Shown here: positions 14,691-23,527 of the stretch, one piece after another
Layout of the letters: each line of letters starts with the position of its first letter
Numbering within the stretch: the stretch's first letter is position 1
Assembly: GCA_031547885.1 (NCBI GenBank)
Contig: JAVBRO010000016.1
Span: 10,395-74,394 of the forward strand
DNA from: UBA940 sp031547885
GTDB taxonomy: Bacteria > Bacteroidota > Bacteroidia > Bacteroidales > Rikenellaceae
Direction: 5' to 3'
DNA: 64,000 nucleotides
Translations under genes and position numbers: made by a program
Notes under the pieces: model-generated
What the model was told of the DNA's origin: nothing
What the model saw: the letters and a program-made list of their open reading frames with translations, nothing else
Database searches by the model: none

Positions 14691-17168
14691 ATGCCTAAGA
14701 GCCAACCTATCGATCCTTCGAAACAGAGGGCGAAAAGCGAAATAAAATTCACGCCGATACCCGTAAACGCCTACTCGAAAACCGCAAAGGATGAGTTGGC
14801 GGCAGGCAATTTCACAAGAGATGAACTCGTGCGCATCTACCGCGACATGTCGGTCATCCGCGAGTTCGAGACCATGCTTCACCTTGTGAAAACTACTGGC
14901 GCATATAACGGCGTAGAGTACAATAATCCCGGCCCGGCGCACCTCTCGGCGGGACAGGAAGCGGCGGCAGTCGGCATGGCTTACACGCTGACGGTCGACG
15001 ACTACATTTTCGGCTCGCACCGCAGCCACGGCGAAATCCTGGCCAAAGGCCTGCGCACTATCGAGCAGATGGACGAGTCGGAACTCACCAAAATAATGGA
15101 CAGTTTCTGGGATGGGGCAACAGTAGAGGTTGTGAAAAAAGGTTTCACAGGCACGACCAAAGAACTCGGTATGCGTTTTCTTTTGTACGGCGCTTTGGCC
15201 GAGATTTTCGCCCGCGAGACCGGCTTCAACAAAGGCCTGGGTGGAAGCATGCACACGTTCTTCACCCCGTTCGGCATCTATCCCAACAACGCCATCGTGG
15301 GCGGAAGCGGCGCGATCGCCGTGGGGGCCGCCCTGTATAAAAAAGTGAACCGCAAGCCCGGTATTGTCATAGCCAACCTGGGCGACGCCTCGATGGCGTG
15401 CGGACCGGTCTGGGAAGGACTTTCGTTCGCCGCGATGGACCAGTTCAAACAGCTTTGGGAAGGCGATATGAAGGGCGGCCTGCCTTTCGTGCTGAACATC
15501 ATGAACAACCAGTACGGCATGGGTGGTCAGACCTGCGGCGAGACTATGGGCTACGACGTTGCGGCGCGTATCGGTGCGGGCGTTAATCCCGAACAGATGC
15601 ACGCCGAGCGCGTCGACGGCTACAATCCGCTGGCCGTGATCGAAGCCTACCGCCGCAAGCGCCCCATTATGGAAAAAGGCGACGGTCCGGTACTTTTAGA
15701 CGTCCTGACGTATCGTTACAGCGGCCACTCGCCCTCGGACGCCTCTTCGTACCGCACCAAGGATGAGATCGAGGCATGGGAAGCACAAGACTGCATATTA
15801 GGTTACGCCAAGCAGTTGATCGAGGGCGGAATCGCAAGCCAGAAAGAACTCGACGCAATCCAGACCGAGGTTAAGAACGTGATGTTCGAGACCTTCAAAC
15901 TGGCGATCGACGACGACCTGTCGCCCCGCATGGACCTGCACAAAAACCCGGAACTTCTGGGTACGATGATATTTTCGAACGGTTCGGCCGACACCATGTC
16001 GCCGGGCGTCACGCCGGATGTCAACCACCCGCTGAGTGAGAATCCGCGCGTCCGACAGATCGCCGGAAAGAGCCGTTTCGTGACCGATGCCGAGGGGAAA
16101 CCCGTCTCCAAGATGAAGCAGTACCAGCTTCGCGACGGGATTTTCGAGGCTATCGCCGACCGTTTCTATAAAGACGCTTCGCTGGTGGCCTACGGTGAGG
16201 AGAACCGCGACTGGGGAGGAGCGTTCGCTGTTTACCGCGGGCTGACCGAAGCGCTGCCCTACCACCGCCTGTTCAATTCACCCATCGCCGAAGCCGCAAT
16301 AGTCGGAACTGCAATCGGTTACGCCATGTGCGGCGGCCGCGTTATCCCCGAGATCATGTACTGCGACTTTCTGGGGCGCTGCGGCGACGAAGTGTTCAAC
16401 CAGCTGCCCAAATGGCAGGCGATGAGCGGCAACCTGCTGAAAATGCCGGTAATACTGAGGGTCTCGGTCGGGTCGAAGTACGGCGCGCAACACTCCCAGG
16501 ACTGGACCTCGCTCTGCACCCACATCCCGGGCCTGAAAGTCGTCTTCCCGGTCACGCCTTACGACGCGAAAGGTCTTATGAATAGTGCATTGCAGGGTAC
16601 AGACCCGGTTGTTTTCTTCGAAAGCCAGCGCATCTACGAGATCGGGGAGCAGTTCCACGAGGGGGGCGTTCCGGAAGGGTATTATGAGATACCGTTCGGC
16701 GAACCCGATGTGAAACGCGCCGGAAAGGACATCACGATCCTCACGATCGGCGCAACGCTATATCGCGCACTCAAAGCTGCCGAAGAGCTTGAGAAAAAAT
16801 ATGGCATAAGCGCCGAGGTTATCGACGCGCGTTCACTGGTCCCGTTCAACTACGAACCGGTCATCGCCTCGATCAAAAAGACAGGCCGCATCGTCATCGC
16901 TTCCGACGCCTCGTCGCGCGGTTCGTTCCTGAACGACCTCGCGCGCAACATCACCGAACTCGCTTTCGACGAACTTGATGCGCCCCCTGTTGTTGTCGGT
17001 TCGCGCAACTGGATCACTCCGGCCTACGAACTCGAGGATGCGTTCTTTCCGCAGCCGTCGTGGATCATCGACGCTATCCATGAAAAGATCGAGCCTCTGA
17101 AAGGGCATGTTCCGACCGCTAACTTCACCGATGGCGAACAGATCCGCCGTTCAAAATTAGGAATCTAA
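14691..17168 (+). CDS. 2-oxoacid (or acyloin) dehydrogenase E1, alpha and beta fused
   Basis: 825 residues. The alpha part (about 45-400) has SHRSHGEILAKG, GGSMHTFF, and a TPP site starting LGDASMACGPVWEGLSF and ending NIMNNQ. The beta part (about 475-805) has GEENRDWGGAF, SPIAEAAIVGTAIGYA, GSKYGAQHSQ and the C-terminal transketolase domain. It decarboxylates a 2-oxo acid (or cleaves an acyloin) onto the E2 lipoyl arm. Odd points: the usual GDG is GDA, about 14 extra residues separate it from NN, and the alpha part has an insert before GGSMH. These differences suggest a substrate other than plain pyruvate (inference). Confidence 0.9.
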   Translation: MPKSQPIDPSKQRAKSEIKFTPIPVNAYSKTAKDELAAGNFTRDELVRIYRDMSVIREFETMLHLVKTTGAYNGVEYNNPGPAHLSAGQEAAAVGMAYTLTVDDYIFGSHRSHGEILAKGLRTIEQMDESELTKIMDSFWDGATVEVVKKGFTGTTKELGMRFLLYGALAEIFARETGFNKGLGGSMHTFFTPFGIYPNNAIVGGSGAIAVGAALYKKVNRKPGIVIANLGDASMACGPVWEGLSFAAMDQFKQLWEGDMKGGLPFVLNIMNNQYGMGGQTCGETMGYDVAARIGAGVNPEQMHAERVDGYNPLAVIEAYRRKRPIMEKGDGPVLLDVLTYRYSGHSPSDASSYRTKDEIEAWEAQDCILGYAKQLIEGGIASQKELDAIQTEVKNVMFETFKLAIDDDLSPRMDLHKNPELLGTMIFSNGSADTMSPGVTPDVNHPLSENPRVRQIAGKSRFVTDAEGKPVSKMKQYQLRDGIFEAIADRFYKDASLVAYGEENRDWGGAFAVYRGLTEALPYHRLFNSPIAEAAIVGTAIGYAMCGGRVIPEIMYCDFLGRCGDEVFNQLPKWQAMSGNLLKMPVILRVSVGSKYGAQHSQDWTSLCTHIPGLKVVFPVTPYDAKGLMNSALQGTDPVVFFESQRIYEIGEQFHEGGVPEGYYEIPFGEPDVKRAGKDITILTIGATLYRALKAAEELEKKYGISAEVIDARSLVPFNYEPVIASIKKTGRIVIASDASSRGSFLNDLARNITELAFDELDAPPVVVGSRNWITPAYELEDAFFPQPSWIIDAIHEKIEPLKGHVPTANFTDGEQIRRSKLGI

Positions 17169-17253
17169 TTTAATGGTTAATGATAAATGGTTAATGATAA
17201 TTCTGCTATTTTATCTATTTTTTAACCATTGACCATTAATCATTCTTTAAGTT
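17169..17253. repeat. TGGTTAATGA / TTAACCATTGACCATTAATCATT spacer repeat
   Basis: Direct ATGGTTAATGATAA units and their inverted counterpart between E1 and the next start codon; same family as 13204-13281 and 23450-23520. Confidence 0.75.
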
Positions 17254-17297
17254 ATGACAAACGTAAACGCCCATCTGCACACCCCCTGGTCGTTCAG
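17254..17297 (+). pseudogene. Duplicated 5' end of the PHP-type gene
   Basis: These 44 bases repeat 17463-17506 with four differences, three of them synonymous. They encode MTNVNAHLHTPWSF, after which the frame runs into a fold-back repeat and stops near 17409. The copy sits at the position expected for the original start, right after the E1 spacer repeat. Confidence 0.75.
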
Positions 17298-17462
17298 GTC
17301 GGAACGCCGTCGGCGGTTTAGCAAGAATGTCATTCCGAACCGACGCTCGCAGCGGGAGCAGAGATTGTTTACAAGCTATGCCCCGCAAGAAGGAGGAAAA
17401 CGAAGTTAACCGGAACGAAGTGAAGTGTGAGGAATCTACCTTATAGGTTAATGAATTTGAAT
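17298..17462. repeat. Fold-back repeat copy between the two PHP starts
   Basis: Contains GTCATTCCGAACCGACG (from 17329) and GTGAGGAATCTACCTTATAG (from 17427), the recognisable parts of the family. It separates the truncated start from the intact gene. Confidence 0.65.
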
Positions 17463-18593
17463 ATGATAAACGTAAACGCCCACCTGCATACACCCTGGTC
17501 GTTCAGCGCCTTTGAGAGCGTCGGGCAGGCCCTCGACATGGCGGGGGCGCAGAACGTGAAAGTGGTAGGCATCAACGACTTCTACTCGACCGGCGGATAC
17601 GCCGAGTGGGCCGACGGATGCCGCGCACGGAAACTATACCCGCTGTTCAATATAGAGATGATAAGCCTCGACGAGCAGTTCCAGCGCGAGGGCCTTCGCG
17701 TCAACGATCCCGGAAATCCCGGCCGTACATATATGAGCGGCAAGGGATTGGCCAATCCGGCCCGTATTCCCGAGCCTTACGCATCGAAACTTACAGCCGT
17801 GAGGGAAGAGTCGAACGCCCAAGTGCGGGCAATGTGCACCAAACTGAACGCACTTTTGAAGTCGGTCGGCGCGGGCTTCACTCTCGACATCGAAGAGATA
17901 GAAAAGAGTCTCACAAAAGGCAATATCCGCGAGCGGCATCTTGCCAAAGCTCTCCGGATGGCGGTCTACGAACAGGTTGCGGACGATGCCGGCCGGAAGA
18001 TTTTACTTGAGAAATTTTTTGGCACAAGACCCCTTAAATCGGCCATAAGCGACTTTGCAGGCGTGGAGAACGAGATACGCGGCAATTTGCTTAAAGCTGG
18101 CGGCGCGGCGTTCGTCCCAGAGGAGCCTAAAGCGTTCCTGCCCGTGGAGGATGTCGTTGCCATAATCGAGGCGGCGGGCGGGATCCCGACTTATCCGTTC
18201 CTTGCCGACGACGCGGGCGGCAATTTCACCGACTTCGAAGGCGACCTTGAAAAAGCCGCCGAGACGCTAAAAAGTCGCGGCATCCACAGCGTCGAGTTCA
18301 TCACGACGCGCAACAGCACGGATGTGTTGGAACGCTACTCAAAATGGCTGTGGAACAACGGCTTTGCGATCACTTTTGGCAGCGAGCACAACACCCCGGC
18401 GATGGAACCGATAGAGCTTTTCGCCCGCGGCGGCAAAGAACTGACGCCGTTTCTAAAGGAGATAAACTACAAAGGGGCATGCATCATTGCGGCGCATCAG
18501 GACATTTACGCCCGCACCGGCACCCTTTACGACCCAGCGCAACGCAATGAATACATTACATTGGGTGACAAACTGATACAGGAAGCTATTTAA
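17463..18593 (+). CDS. PHP-domain-like metal-dependent hydrolase
   Basis: 376 residues from ATG 17463. The N-terminal NAHLHTPWSF carries the HxH metal motif of PHP enzymes, GINDFYST follows the second strand, and GSEHNTP gives a late metal ligand. A helical insertion (about 90-220) includes Lys/Glu-rich segments. PHP proteins are often phosphoesterases; a sugar-phosphate phosphatase would fit the aldolase context, but no substrate is known. A possible upstream GTG at 17427 lies in repeat sequence and is rejected. Its first codons are duplicated at 17254-17297. Confidence 0.8.
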   Translation: MINVNAHLHTPWSFSAFESVGQALDMAGAQNVKVVGINDFYSTGGYAEWADGCRARKLYPLFNIEMISLDEQFQREGLRVNDPGNPGRTYMSGKGLANPARIPEPYASKLTAVREESNAQVRAMCTKLNALLKSVGAGFTLDIEEIEKSLTKGNIRERHLAKALRMAVYEQVADDAGRKILLEKFFGTRPLKSAISDFAGVENEIRGNLLKAGGAAFVPEEPKAFLPVEDVVAIIEAAGGIPTYPFLADDAGGNFTDFEGDLEKAAETLKSRGIHSVEFITTRNSTDVLERYSKWLWNNGFAITFGSEHNTPAMEPIELFARGGKELTPFLKEINYKGACIIAAHQDIYARTGTLYDPAQRNEYITLGDKLIQEAI

Positions 18594-18594
18594 G

Positions 18595-18710
18595 GTCATC
18601 CCGAGCGAGGGCGGCGCAGTAAGATACATTTCTTCAAAACGGCCCACCGCCCGACGAGGGAACTACCTTATAATTTAGCGACAGATTCCTCACATAAAGT
18701 TCAGAATGAC
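18595..18710. repeat. Fold-back repeat family copy
   Basis: GTCATCCCGAGCGAGG at the left, CCGACGAGGGAACTACC in the middle, GATTCCTCAC...GAATGAC at the right. It fills the gap before the aldolase-SDR gene. Confidence 0.72.
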
Positions 18711-18739
18711 ATTTTGGGGACGAGCTAAATAGAGGCAAA

Positions 18740-20677
18740 ATGAAAGAGCTACAACAACTTGTCGAAATATCGCGCCACTACGGCGCCGACAGCCGCTACG
18801 TCATCGCAGGCGGCGGGAACACTTCGTACAAAACGGCGGACCGGCTGTGGGTCAAGGCGAGCGGACACACGCTTGCAACCATCACTGAGGATGGTTTTGC
18901 GGTGCTCGACCGCGCCAAACTGGCCGTCATCGGCGAAAAACAGTACAGCGCCGACACTGCCCTGCGCGAGGAAGAGGTCAAGCAGGACCTGGCCGCAGCG
19001 TGCATAACAAAGGAGCGCCGTCCGAGCGTCGAGACCTCGATGCACAACTCGATTTCCGCGCCTTTCGTGGTGCATCTTCACCCCACGATGGTCAATGCGC
19101 TGATGTCGTCCAACCGCGCGGAAGAGCTGACGAAAGAGATTTTCGGCGACCGCGTACTTTACATTCCCTACACCGACCCGGGCTACGTGCTTTTCAAAAA
19201 GGTCGATGACGGTGTGTGCGCACACAAAGCGCGCCACGGCCGGGAACCGCGCATAATAATGCTTCAGAATCACGGTATTTTCGTGAGCGGCGACACTCCC
19301 GAAGAGATCATGAAAACTTACGGCGAAGTCCTGGAAGCCATCGAGACGCGCGTCACGGAGCCCCTGCCCGTCGGGAGCCGCGATGTGTGCGCACACGCAA
19401 TAGATGTGGTTCCGGCTCTGCGGATGATGCTGGGAGGAAAAACGCTCAAAACCACCAATTCAGCTCTCATAGAGTATTTTACGGAATCCGCGGAAAATTT
19501 CGGCGCAGCGAGCCGCCCGTTCACGCCCGACATGAGCGTCTACTGCAAATCGAACTATATCTACTCGGAAAAAGCGGATGCGAACGACATCGGAAAGCAG
19601 ATAGAAGACTACCGCGCGAAATTCGGCTATGACCCGAAAGTCATTATGATAAAGGGCATTGGGTTGGTTGCATGCGGCGACAATGCGGCGGGGGCGGATA
19701 TTATCACTGACGTCTACACCGATATGCTGAAGGTGGCCTGGCTGGCCCGTTCATTCGGCGGCCCGCACCCCATGACCGACGCCCAGATCGGCTTCATAGA
19801 TAACTGGGAAGTCGAAAATTACCGCCGTGCGGTGAGTACGGGATGGGCTTCGGGGCGCGTCGAGAACAAAATAATCATCGTCACGGGTGCCGCACAGGGA
19901 TTCGGTGAGGGGATCGCCCGCTGCCTCATGGCCCAGGGTGCGAACATCGTCGTGGCCGACCTCAACGAGGAGGCAGGGCGAAAAACGGCTGACAGCCTTA
20001 ATGTTGCAGCGAAAAAGAACCGTGCGATCTTCGTCAAAACCAATGTCGCCGAACCCGAAAGCCTTGCCAACCTGATCCGCGAGACCGTGCGGGAGTTCGG
20101 CGGGCTGGACGTTTTCGTCAGCAATGCAGGGGTCCTGCGGGCCGGAAGCATCGACGCAATGACGGCCGAAACGTTCGATTTCGTGACAAAAATCAACTAC
20201 AACGCATATTTTTATTGCGTTCAGGCGGCTGCCCCGGTGATGAAGCTCCAAAACCGCTACGCGCCGGAAAACTACGGCGATATCGTGCAGATAAATTCGA
20301 AATCGGGACTGCGCGGCTCGAAAGCCAATTTCGCATATGCCGGTGGAAAGTTTGGCGGGATCGGCCTCACGCAGTCTTTCGCGCTGGAACTCGCGCCGTT
20401 TCGCATCAAGGTCAACTCGGTCTGCCCGGGCAACTTCTACGAAGGTCCGCTGTGGAGCGACCCCGAGAACGGCCTGTTCATGCAGTATCTGGCTGCCGGA
20501 AAGGTTCCGGGTGCGAAAACCGTCGAGGATGTCCGCAATTACTATATGTCGCAGGTGCCGATGGGCAAGGGAACAGGCCCCGAAGACGTCACGCGGGCGA
20601 TCCTGTACCTCATAGAACAGACCTGCGAAACCGGCCAGGCGCTGCCCGTTACGGGTGGTCAAGTGATGCTTAGCTAA
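18740..20677 (+). CDS. Class II aldolase fused to short-chain dehydrogenase (RhaEW-like)
   Basis: 645 residues. N-terminal class II aldolase domain (about 1-350) with catalytic-type E98, zinc ligands H112/H114 (VHLHP) and H178 (QNHG). C-terminal SDR (about 370-645) with TGAAQGFGEG, SNAGVLRAG, an active Ser in INSKSG and YAGGK. The same architecture is known for RhaEW, which splits L-rhamnulose-1-phosphate to DHAP and L-lactaldehyde and oxidises the latter to lactate. Rhamnose genes follow 4 kb downstream and lack their own aldolase, so this role is plausible. Other deoxyketose phosphates remain possible. Confidence 0.88.
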   Translation: MKELQQLVEISRHYGADSRYVIAGGGNTSYKTADRLWVKASGHTLATITEDGFAVLDRAKLAVIGEKQYSADTALREEEVKQDLAAACITKERRPSVETSMHNSISAPFVVHLHPTMVNALMSSNRAEELTKEIFGDRVLYIPYTDPGYVLFKKVDDGVCAHKARHGREPRIIMLQNHGIFVSGDTPEEIMKTYGEVLEAIETRVTEPLPVGSRDVCAHAIDVVPALRMMLGGKTLKTTNSALIEYFTESAENFGAASRPFTPDMSVYCKSNYIYSEKADANDIGKQIEDYRAKFGYDPKVIMIKGIGLVACGDNAAGADIITDVYTDMLKVAWLARSFGGPHPMTDAQIGFIDNWEVENYRRAVSTGWASGRVENKIIIVTGAAQGFGEGIARCLMAQGANIVVADLNEEAGRKTADSLNVAAKKNRAIFVKTNVAEPESLANLIRETVREFGGLDVFVSNAGVLRAGSIDAMTAETFDFVTKINYNAYFYCVQAAAPVMKLQNRYAPENYGDIVQINSKSGLRGSKANFAYAGGKFGGIGLTQSFALELAPFRIKVNSVCPGNFYEGPLWSDPENGLFMQYLAAGKVPGAKTVEDVRNYYMSQVPMGKGTGPEDVTRAILYLIEQTCETGQALPVTGGQVMLS

Positions 20678-20715
20678 AAAATTACGAATTACGAATTACG
20701 AATTACGAATTATAA
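20678..20715. repeat. ATTACGA heptamer tandem repeat
   Basis: Four consecutive ATTACGA units immediately after the stop codon of the aldolase-SDR gene. Confidence 0.85.
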
Positions 20716-20784
20716 TACAAAAAAAAAACGCCGATTACGCCATAATATTTCACATCTACTTTTCCATCTTTCATTTCGAATACA

Positions 20785-22050
20785 ATGAAAACAAAAGCGG
20801 TAAGGCTGTATGGCCAAAACGATCTCCGGCTGGAGGAGTTCGAACTGCCGGAGATAAATGACAGTGAGATCCTTGCGAAAGTCGTGTGCGACAGCATCTG
20901 CATGTCGTCGTACAAGGCCGTGCACGAGGCCGACGTGCATAAGCGCGTACCGAGGGATATAGCGCAGAATCCCGTGATCATCGGCCACGAATTCGCGGGC
21001 GAGATAGTGGAAGTGGGCGCGCGGTGGCAGTCTAAATTCACACCGGGCGACAAATTCTCCATACAGCCCGCGATGAACCACCCCGGGGGTCCTGTCGGGA
21101 TACTGAGCGCACCCGGATACTCCTACAAATACGCCGGCGGCGACGCGACCTATGTGGTCATCCCGTCCGAAGTGATGGAACAGGATTGCCTTCTGCGCTT
21201 CGAGGGCGAGGGTTTTTACCGCGCGTCGCTCTCCGAGCCGCTGGCCTGCGTGATAGGAGCCATGCACGCCAACTACCACACCGCGCCCGGTTCGTACGTC
21301 CACAAAATGGGCATAGCCGAGGGCGGGAATATGGCCATTCTGGCTGGTGTAGGTCCGATGGGACTGGCGGCGATCAATGTTGCCATCCACCGCGACCGCA
21401 TGCCGAAACTACTGGTCATCACCGATATAGACCAGACGCGCCTCGACCGTGCGGCATCGCTGTATTCTCCGGCCGAAGCTGCGAAACAGGGTATCGACCT
21501 GCGTTACGTCAACACCTCGGGGATGGATGACGTTGCGGCGGGACTTCGCGAAATAACGAACGGGCGCGGCTATGACGACGTTTTTGTCTTCGCACCGGTC
21601 ACGCCGGTCGTCGAACAGGCCGATACGATCCTTGCCGTCGACGGCTGCCTCAACTTCTTCGCAGGTCCGGCGAACCCGGATTTCAGCGCCAGGTTTAACT
21701 TCTACAACGTGCATTACGCCTCGACCCACGTCGCCGGGACAAGCGGCGGAAATGCCGACGACATGCGCGAAGGGATCGAAATGATGGGCCGCGGACTCGA
21801 TCCGGCCGGACTCGTCACCCACATCGGAGGACTCGACGCGGTGATCGACACAACCATGCGCCTGACGGAGATCCCGGGCGGCAAGAAACTGATATACACC
21901 CATATCGAAATGTCGCTCACGGCCATTTCAGACTTTGCCGAACGCGGAAAGAGCGATCCGCTGTTCGCCGCGCTCGACGAAATATGCAGCCGCAACAACG
22001 GGCTGTGGTCGGTGGAAGCTGAAAAATACCTTTTAGCAAATATAAAATAA
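20785..22050 (+). CDS. Zinc-type alcohol dehydrogenase, L-sorbose-1-phosphate reductase (SorE)-like
   Basis: 421 residues of the medium-chain dehydrogenase family. It starts KTKAVRLYGQNDLRLEEFEL, has the GHEFAGEIVEVG metal/structural segment, a nucleotide-binding AILAGVGPMGLAAINVA and long N- and C-terminal extensions typical of SorE/YdjJ-like enzymes. Members interconvert ketose or ketose phosphate and sugar alcohol forms with NAD(P)H. Here it lies between two class II aldolase genes, so it probably acts on a ketose or hydroxyketone intermediate. The substrate is not deducible. Probably co-transcribed; about 107 bp of repeat-bearing spacer precede it. Confidence 0.85.
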   Translation: MKTKAVRLYGQNDLRLEEFELPEINDSEILAKVVCDSICMSSYKAVHEADVHKRVPRDIAQNPVIIGHEFAGEIVEVGARWQSKFTPGDKFSIQPAMNHPGGPVGILSAPGYSYKYAGGDATYVVIPSEVMEQDCLLRFEGEGFYRASLSEPLACVIGAMHANYHTAPGSYVHKMGIAEGGNMAILAGVGPMGLAAINVAIHRDRMPKLLVITDIDQTRLDRAASLYSPAEAAKQGIDLRYVNTSGMDDVAAGLREITNGRGYDDVFVFAPVTPVVEQADTILAVDGCLNFFAGPANPDFSARFNFYNVHYASTHVAGTSGGNADDMREGIEMMGRGLDPAGLVTHIGGLDAVIDTTMRLTEIPGGKKLIYTHIEMSLTAISDFAERGKSDPLFAALDEICSRNNGLWSVEAEKYLLANIK

Positions 22051-22059
22051 TACAAGGAA

Positions 22060-22130
22060 GATTCCTCGTCACTTCGTTTCCCTCGGAATGACATTATTGA
22101 GGTCATCCCGAACCTTGCGTGAGGGATCTG
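22060..22130. repeat. Fold-back repeat family, short copy
   Basis: GATTCCTCGTCACTTCG...CCTCGGAATGAC followed by GTCATCCCGAACC...GAGGGATCT: two arms in opposite orientation in the gap before the tandem aldolase. Confidence 0.7.
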
Positions 22131-22147
22131 CTAAATAAATCAAAAAA

Positions 22148-23449
22148 ATGAAACAACTGGACACAAGGCTGATGCACCCCGCCGATCAGATCACGCTGAT
22201 CATCGGCCGCATCTACCGCAGCGGAATGACAACAACCAGCGGCGGTAATATTTCGATAAAAGACGAGGAAGGGAATATCTGGATCACGCCCGGCGGCATC
22301 GACAAAGGCTCGCTCGCGGCGCGCGACATCATGTGCGTCAGGCCCGACGGTACGGTCATAGGCCCGCACAAGCCTTCGTCGGAATTTCCGTTCCACAAGG
22401 CAATCTACGAGATCCGCCCCGAAATGAGGGCCGTCATACACGCCCATCCGCCCACACTGGTATCGTTCAGTATCGTCCACCAGATACCCGACACAAGCAT
22501 CATCCCGCAGGCCCGCAGCGTCTGCGGAAAGATCGGTTTCGCACCCTACGCCCTGCCCGGGAGTGCGCTTCTGGGTAAGAAGATCGCCCAGGAATTCCGC
22601 GAAAATCCCGAATACAAGGCCGTCGTGATGGAAAACCACGGCGTAGTGCTGTGCGGCACGGATATGACCGACGCTTACCAGCGTTTCGAGACGCTCGAAT
22701 TCTGCGCCCGCACGCTGCTGAACGCAAAGATCCTGGGCGGCGCAAAGGGCCTTACAGACGGACAGATCGCCGTACACGACAGGTCGATCCCCACCAACCA
22801 CCCGCACTTTATGGATGCCGCATACCCTTCGGACGAGCGCGCCATCCGCACCGACATTGTCCGAATGGTGCGCCGCGCCTGCGACCAGGGGCTGATGATA
22901 AGCTCCTACGGGACGGTCTCGGTGCGCTGGAAAGGCAACGATTTCCTGATCACCCCTCCGGGTGTGGCGCGCTGGGACATCGACCTCGACGATATCGTGC
23001 AGGTGCGCGACGGCATGGTCGAAGCGGGCAAAGTTCCGAGCCGTTCGGTGGCGATGCACCACGAAATTTACCGCGCGAACCCGAAGATTAACTCGATCAT
23101 CCTGACGCAATCGCCCCACCTGATGGGGTTCGCCGTGTCGGGCAGAAAATTCGACGTGCGCACCATTCCCGAAAGCTGGATTCTGCTAAAGGACGTTCCC
23201 CTGCTTCCTTTCGGGACACAGTACGGCGATACGCGCCGGGTGGCCGAAACCGTGCGCGACGTGCCGTGCGTGCTGCTGGCAAACGACTCGGCGGTCGTGA
23301 CCGGGGACGCGCTGCTGCAGACTTTCGACCGCCTCGAAGTGGCCGAATTCACCGCAAAATCGCTCATCATGGCGCAGCCGCTGGGCAAACTCCAGCCGAT
23401 AAATGACCGGGAAGTCGAAGAGCTCCGCGTGGCATTTCACGTAGAATAA
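22148..23449 (+). CDS. Tandem class II aldolase/adducin protein with degenerate second domain
   Basis: 433 residues made of two class II aldolase domains. The first (about 8-205) keeps E79, zinc ligands H98 and H100 (VIHAHPP) and H164 (ENHG). The second (about 222-425) aligns throughout but has S300, T320, S322 and Asp (ANDSA) at these positions, so it cannot bind the metal. The second half is probably structural or regulatory, like a pseudoenzyme fused to its active twin. Class II aldolases split or epimerise ketose phosphates. It is the second aldolase of the cluster, and its substrate is unknown. Confidence 0.88.
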   Translation: MKQLDTRLMHPADQITLIIGRIYRSGMTTTSGGNISIKDEEGNIWITPGGIDKGSLAARDIMCVRPDGTVIGPHKPSSEFPFHKAIYEIRPEMRAVIHAHPPTLVSFSIVHQIPDTSIIPQARSVCGKIGFAPYALPGSALLGKKIAQEFRENPEYKAVVMENHGVVLCGTDMTDAYQRFETLEFCARTLLNAKILGGAKGLTDGQIAVHDRSIPTNHPHFMDAAYPSDERAIRTDIVRMVRRACDQGLMISSYGTVSVRWKGNDFLITPPGVARWDIDLDDIVQVRDGMVEAGKVPSRSVAMHHEIYRANPKINSIILTQSPHLMGFAVSGRKFDVRTIPESWILLKDVPLLPFGTQYGDTRRVAETVRDVPCVLLANDSAVVTGDALLQTFDRLEVAEFTAKSLIMAQPLGKLQPINDREVEELRVAFHVE

Positions 23450-23520
23450 ATGGTTAATGATTAATGGTTAAAGGTTAATTACTAATCGTATTTTATCATT
23501 GACCATTAGCCATTAAAAAT
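23450..23520. repeat. TGGTTAATGATTAATGG spacer repeat
   Basis: Direct ATGGTTAATGATTA units and inverted CATTGACCATTAGCCATTA before the lipoate ligase gene. Confidence 0.72.
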
Positions 23521-23527
23521 TTTATAA

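Noticed and set aside
20678..20715. Tandem ATTACGA units considered as a CRISPR-like array
   Set aside because: Units are 7 bp and contiguous with no spacers, and there are no cas genes.
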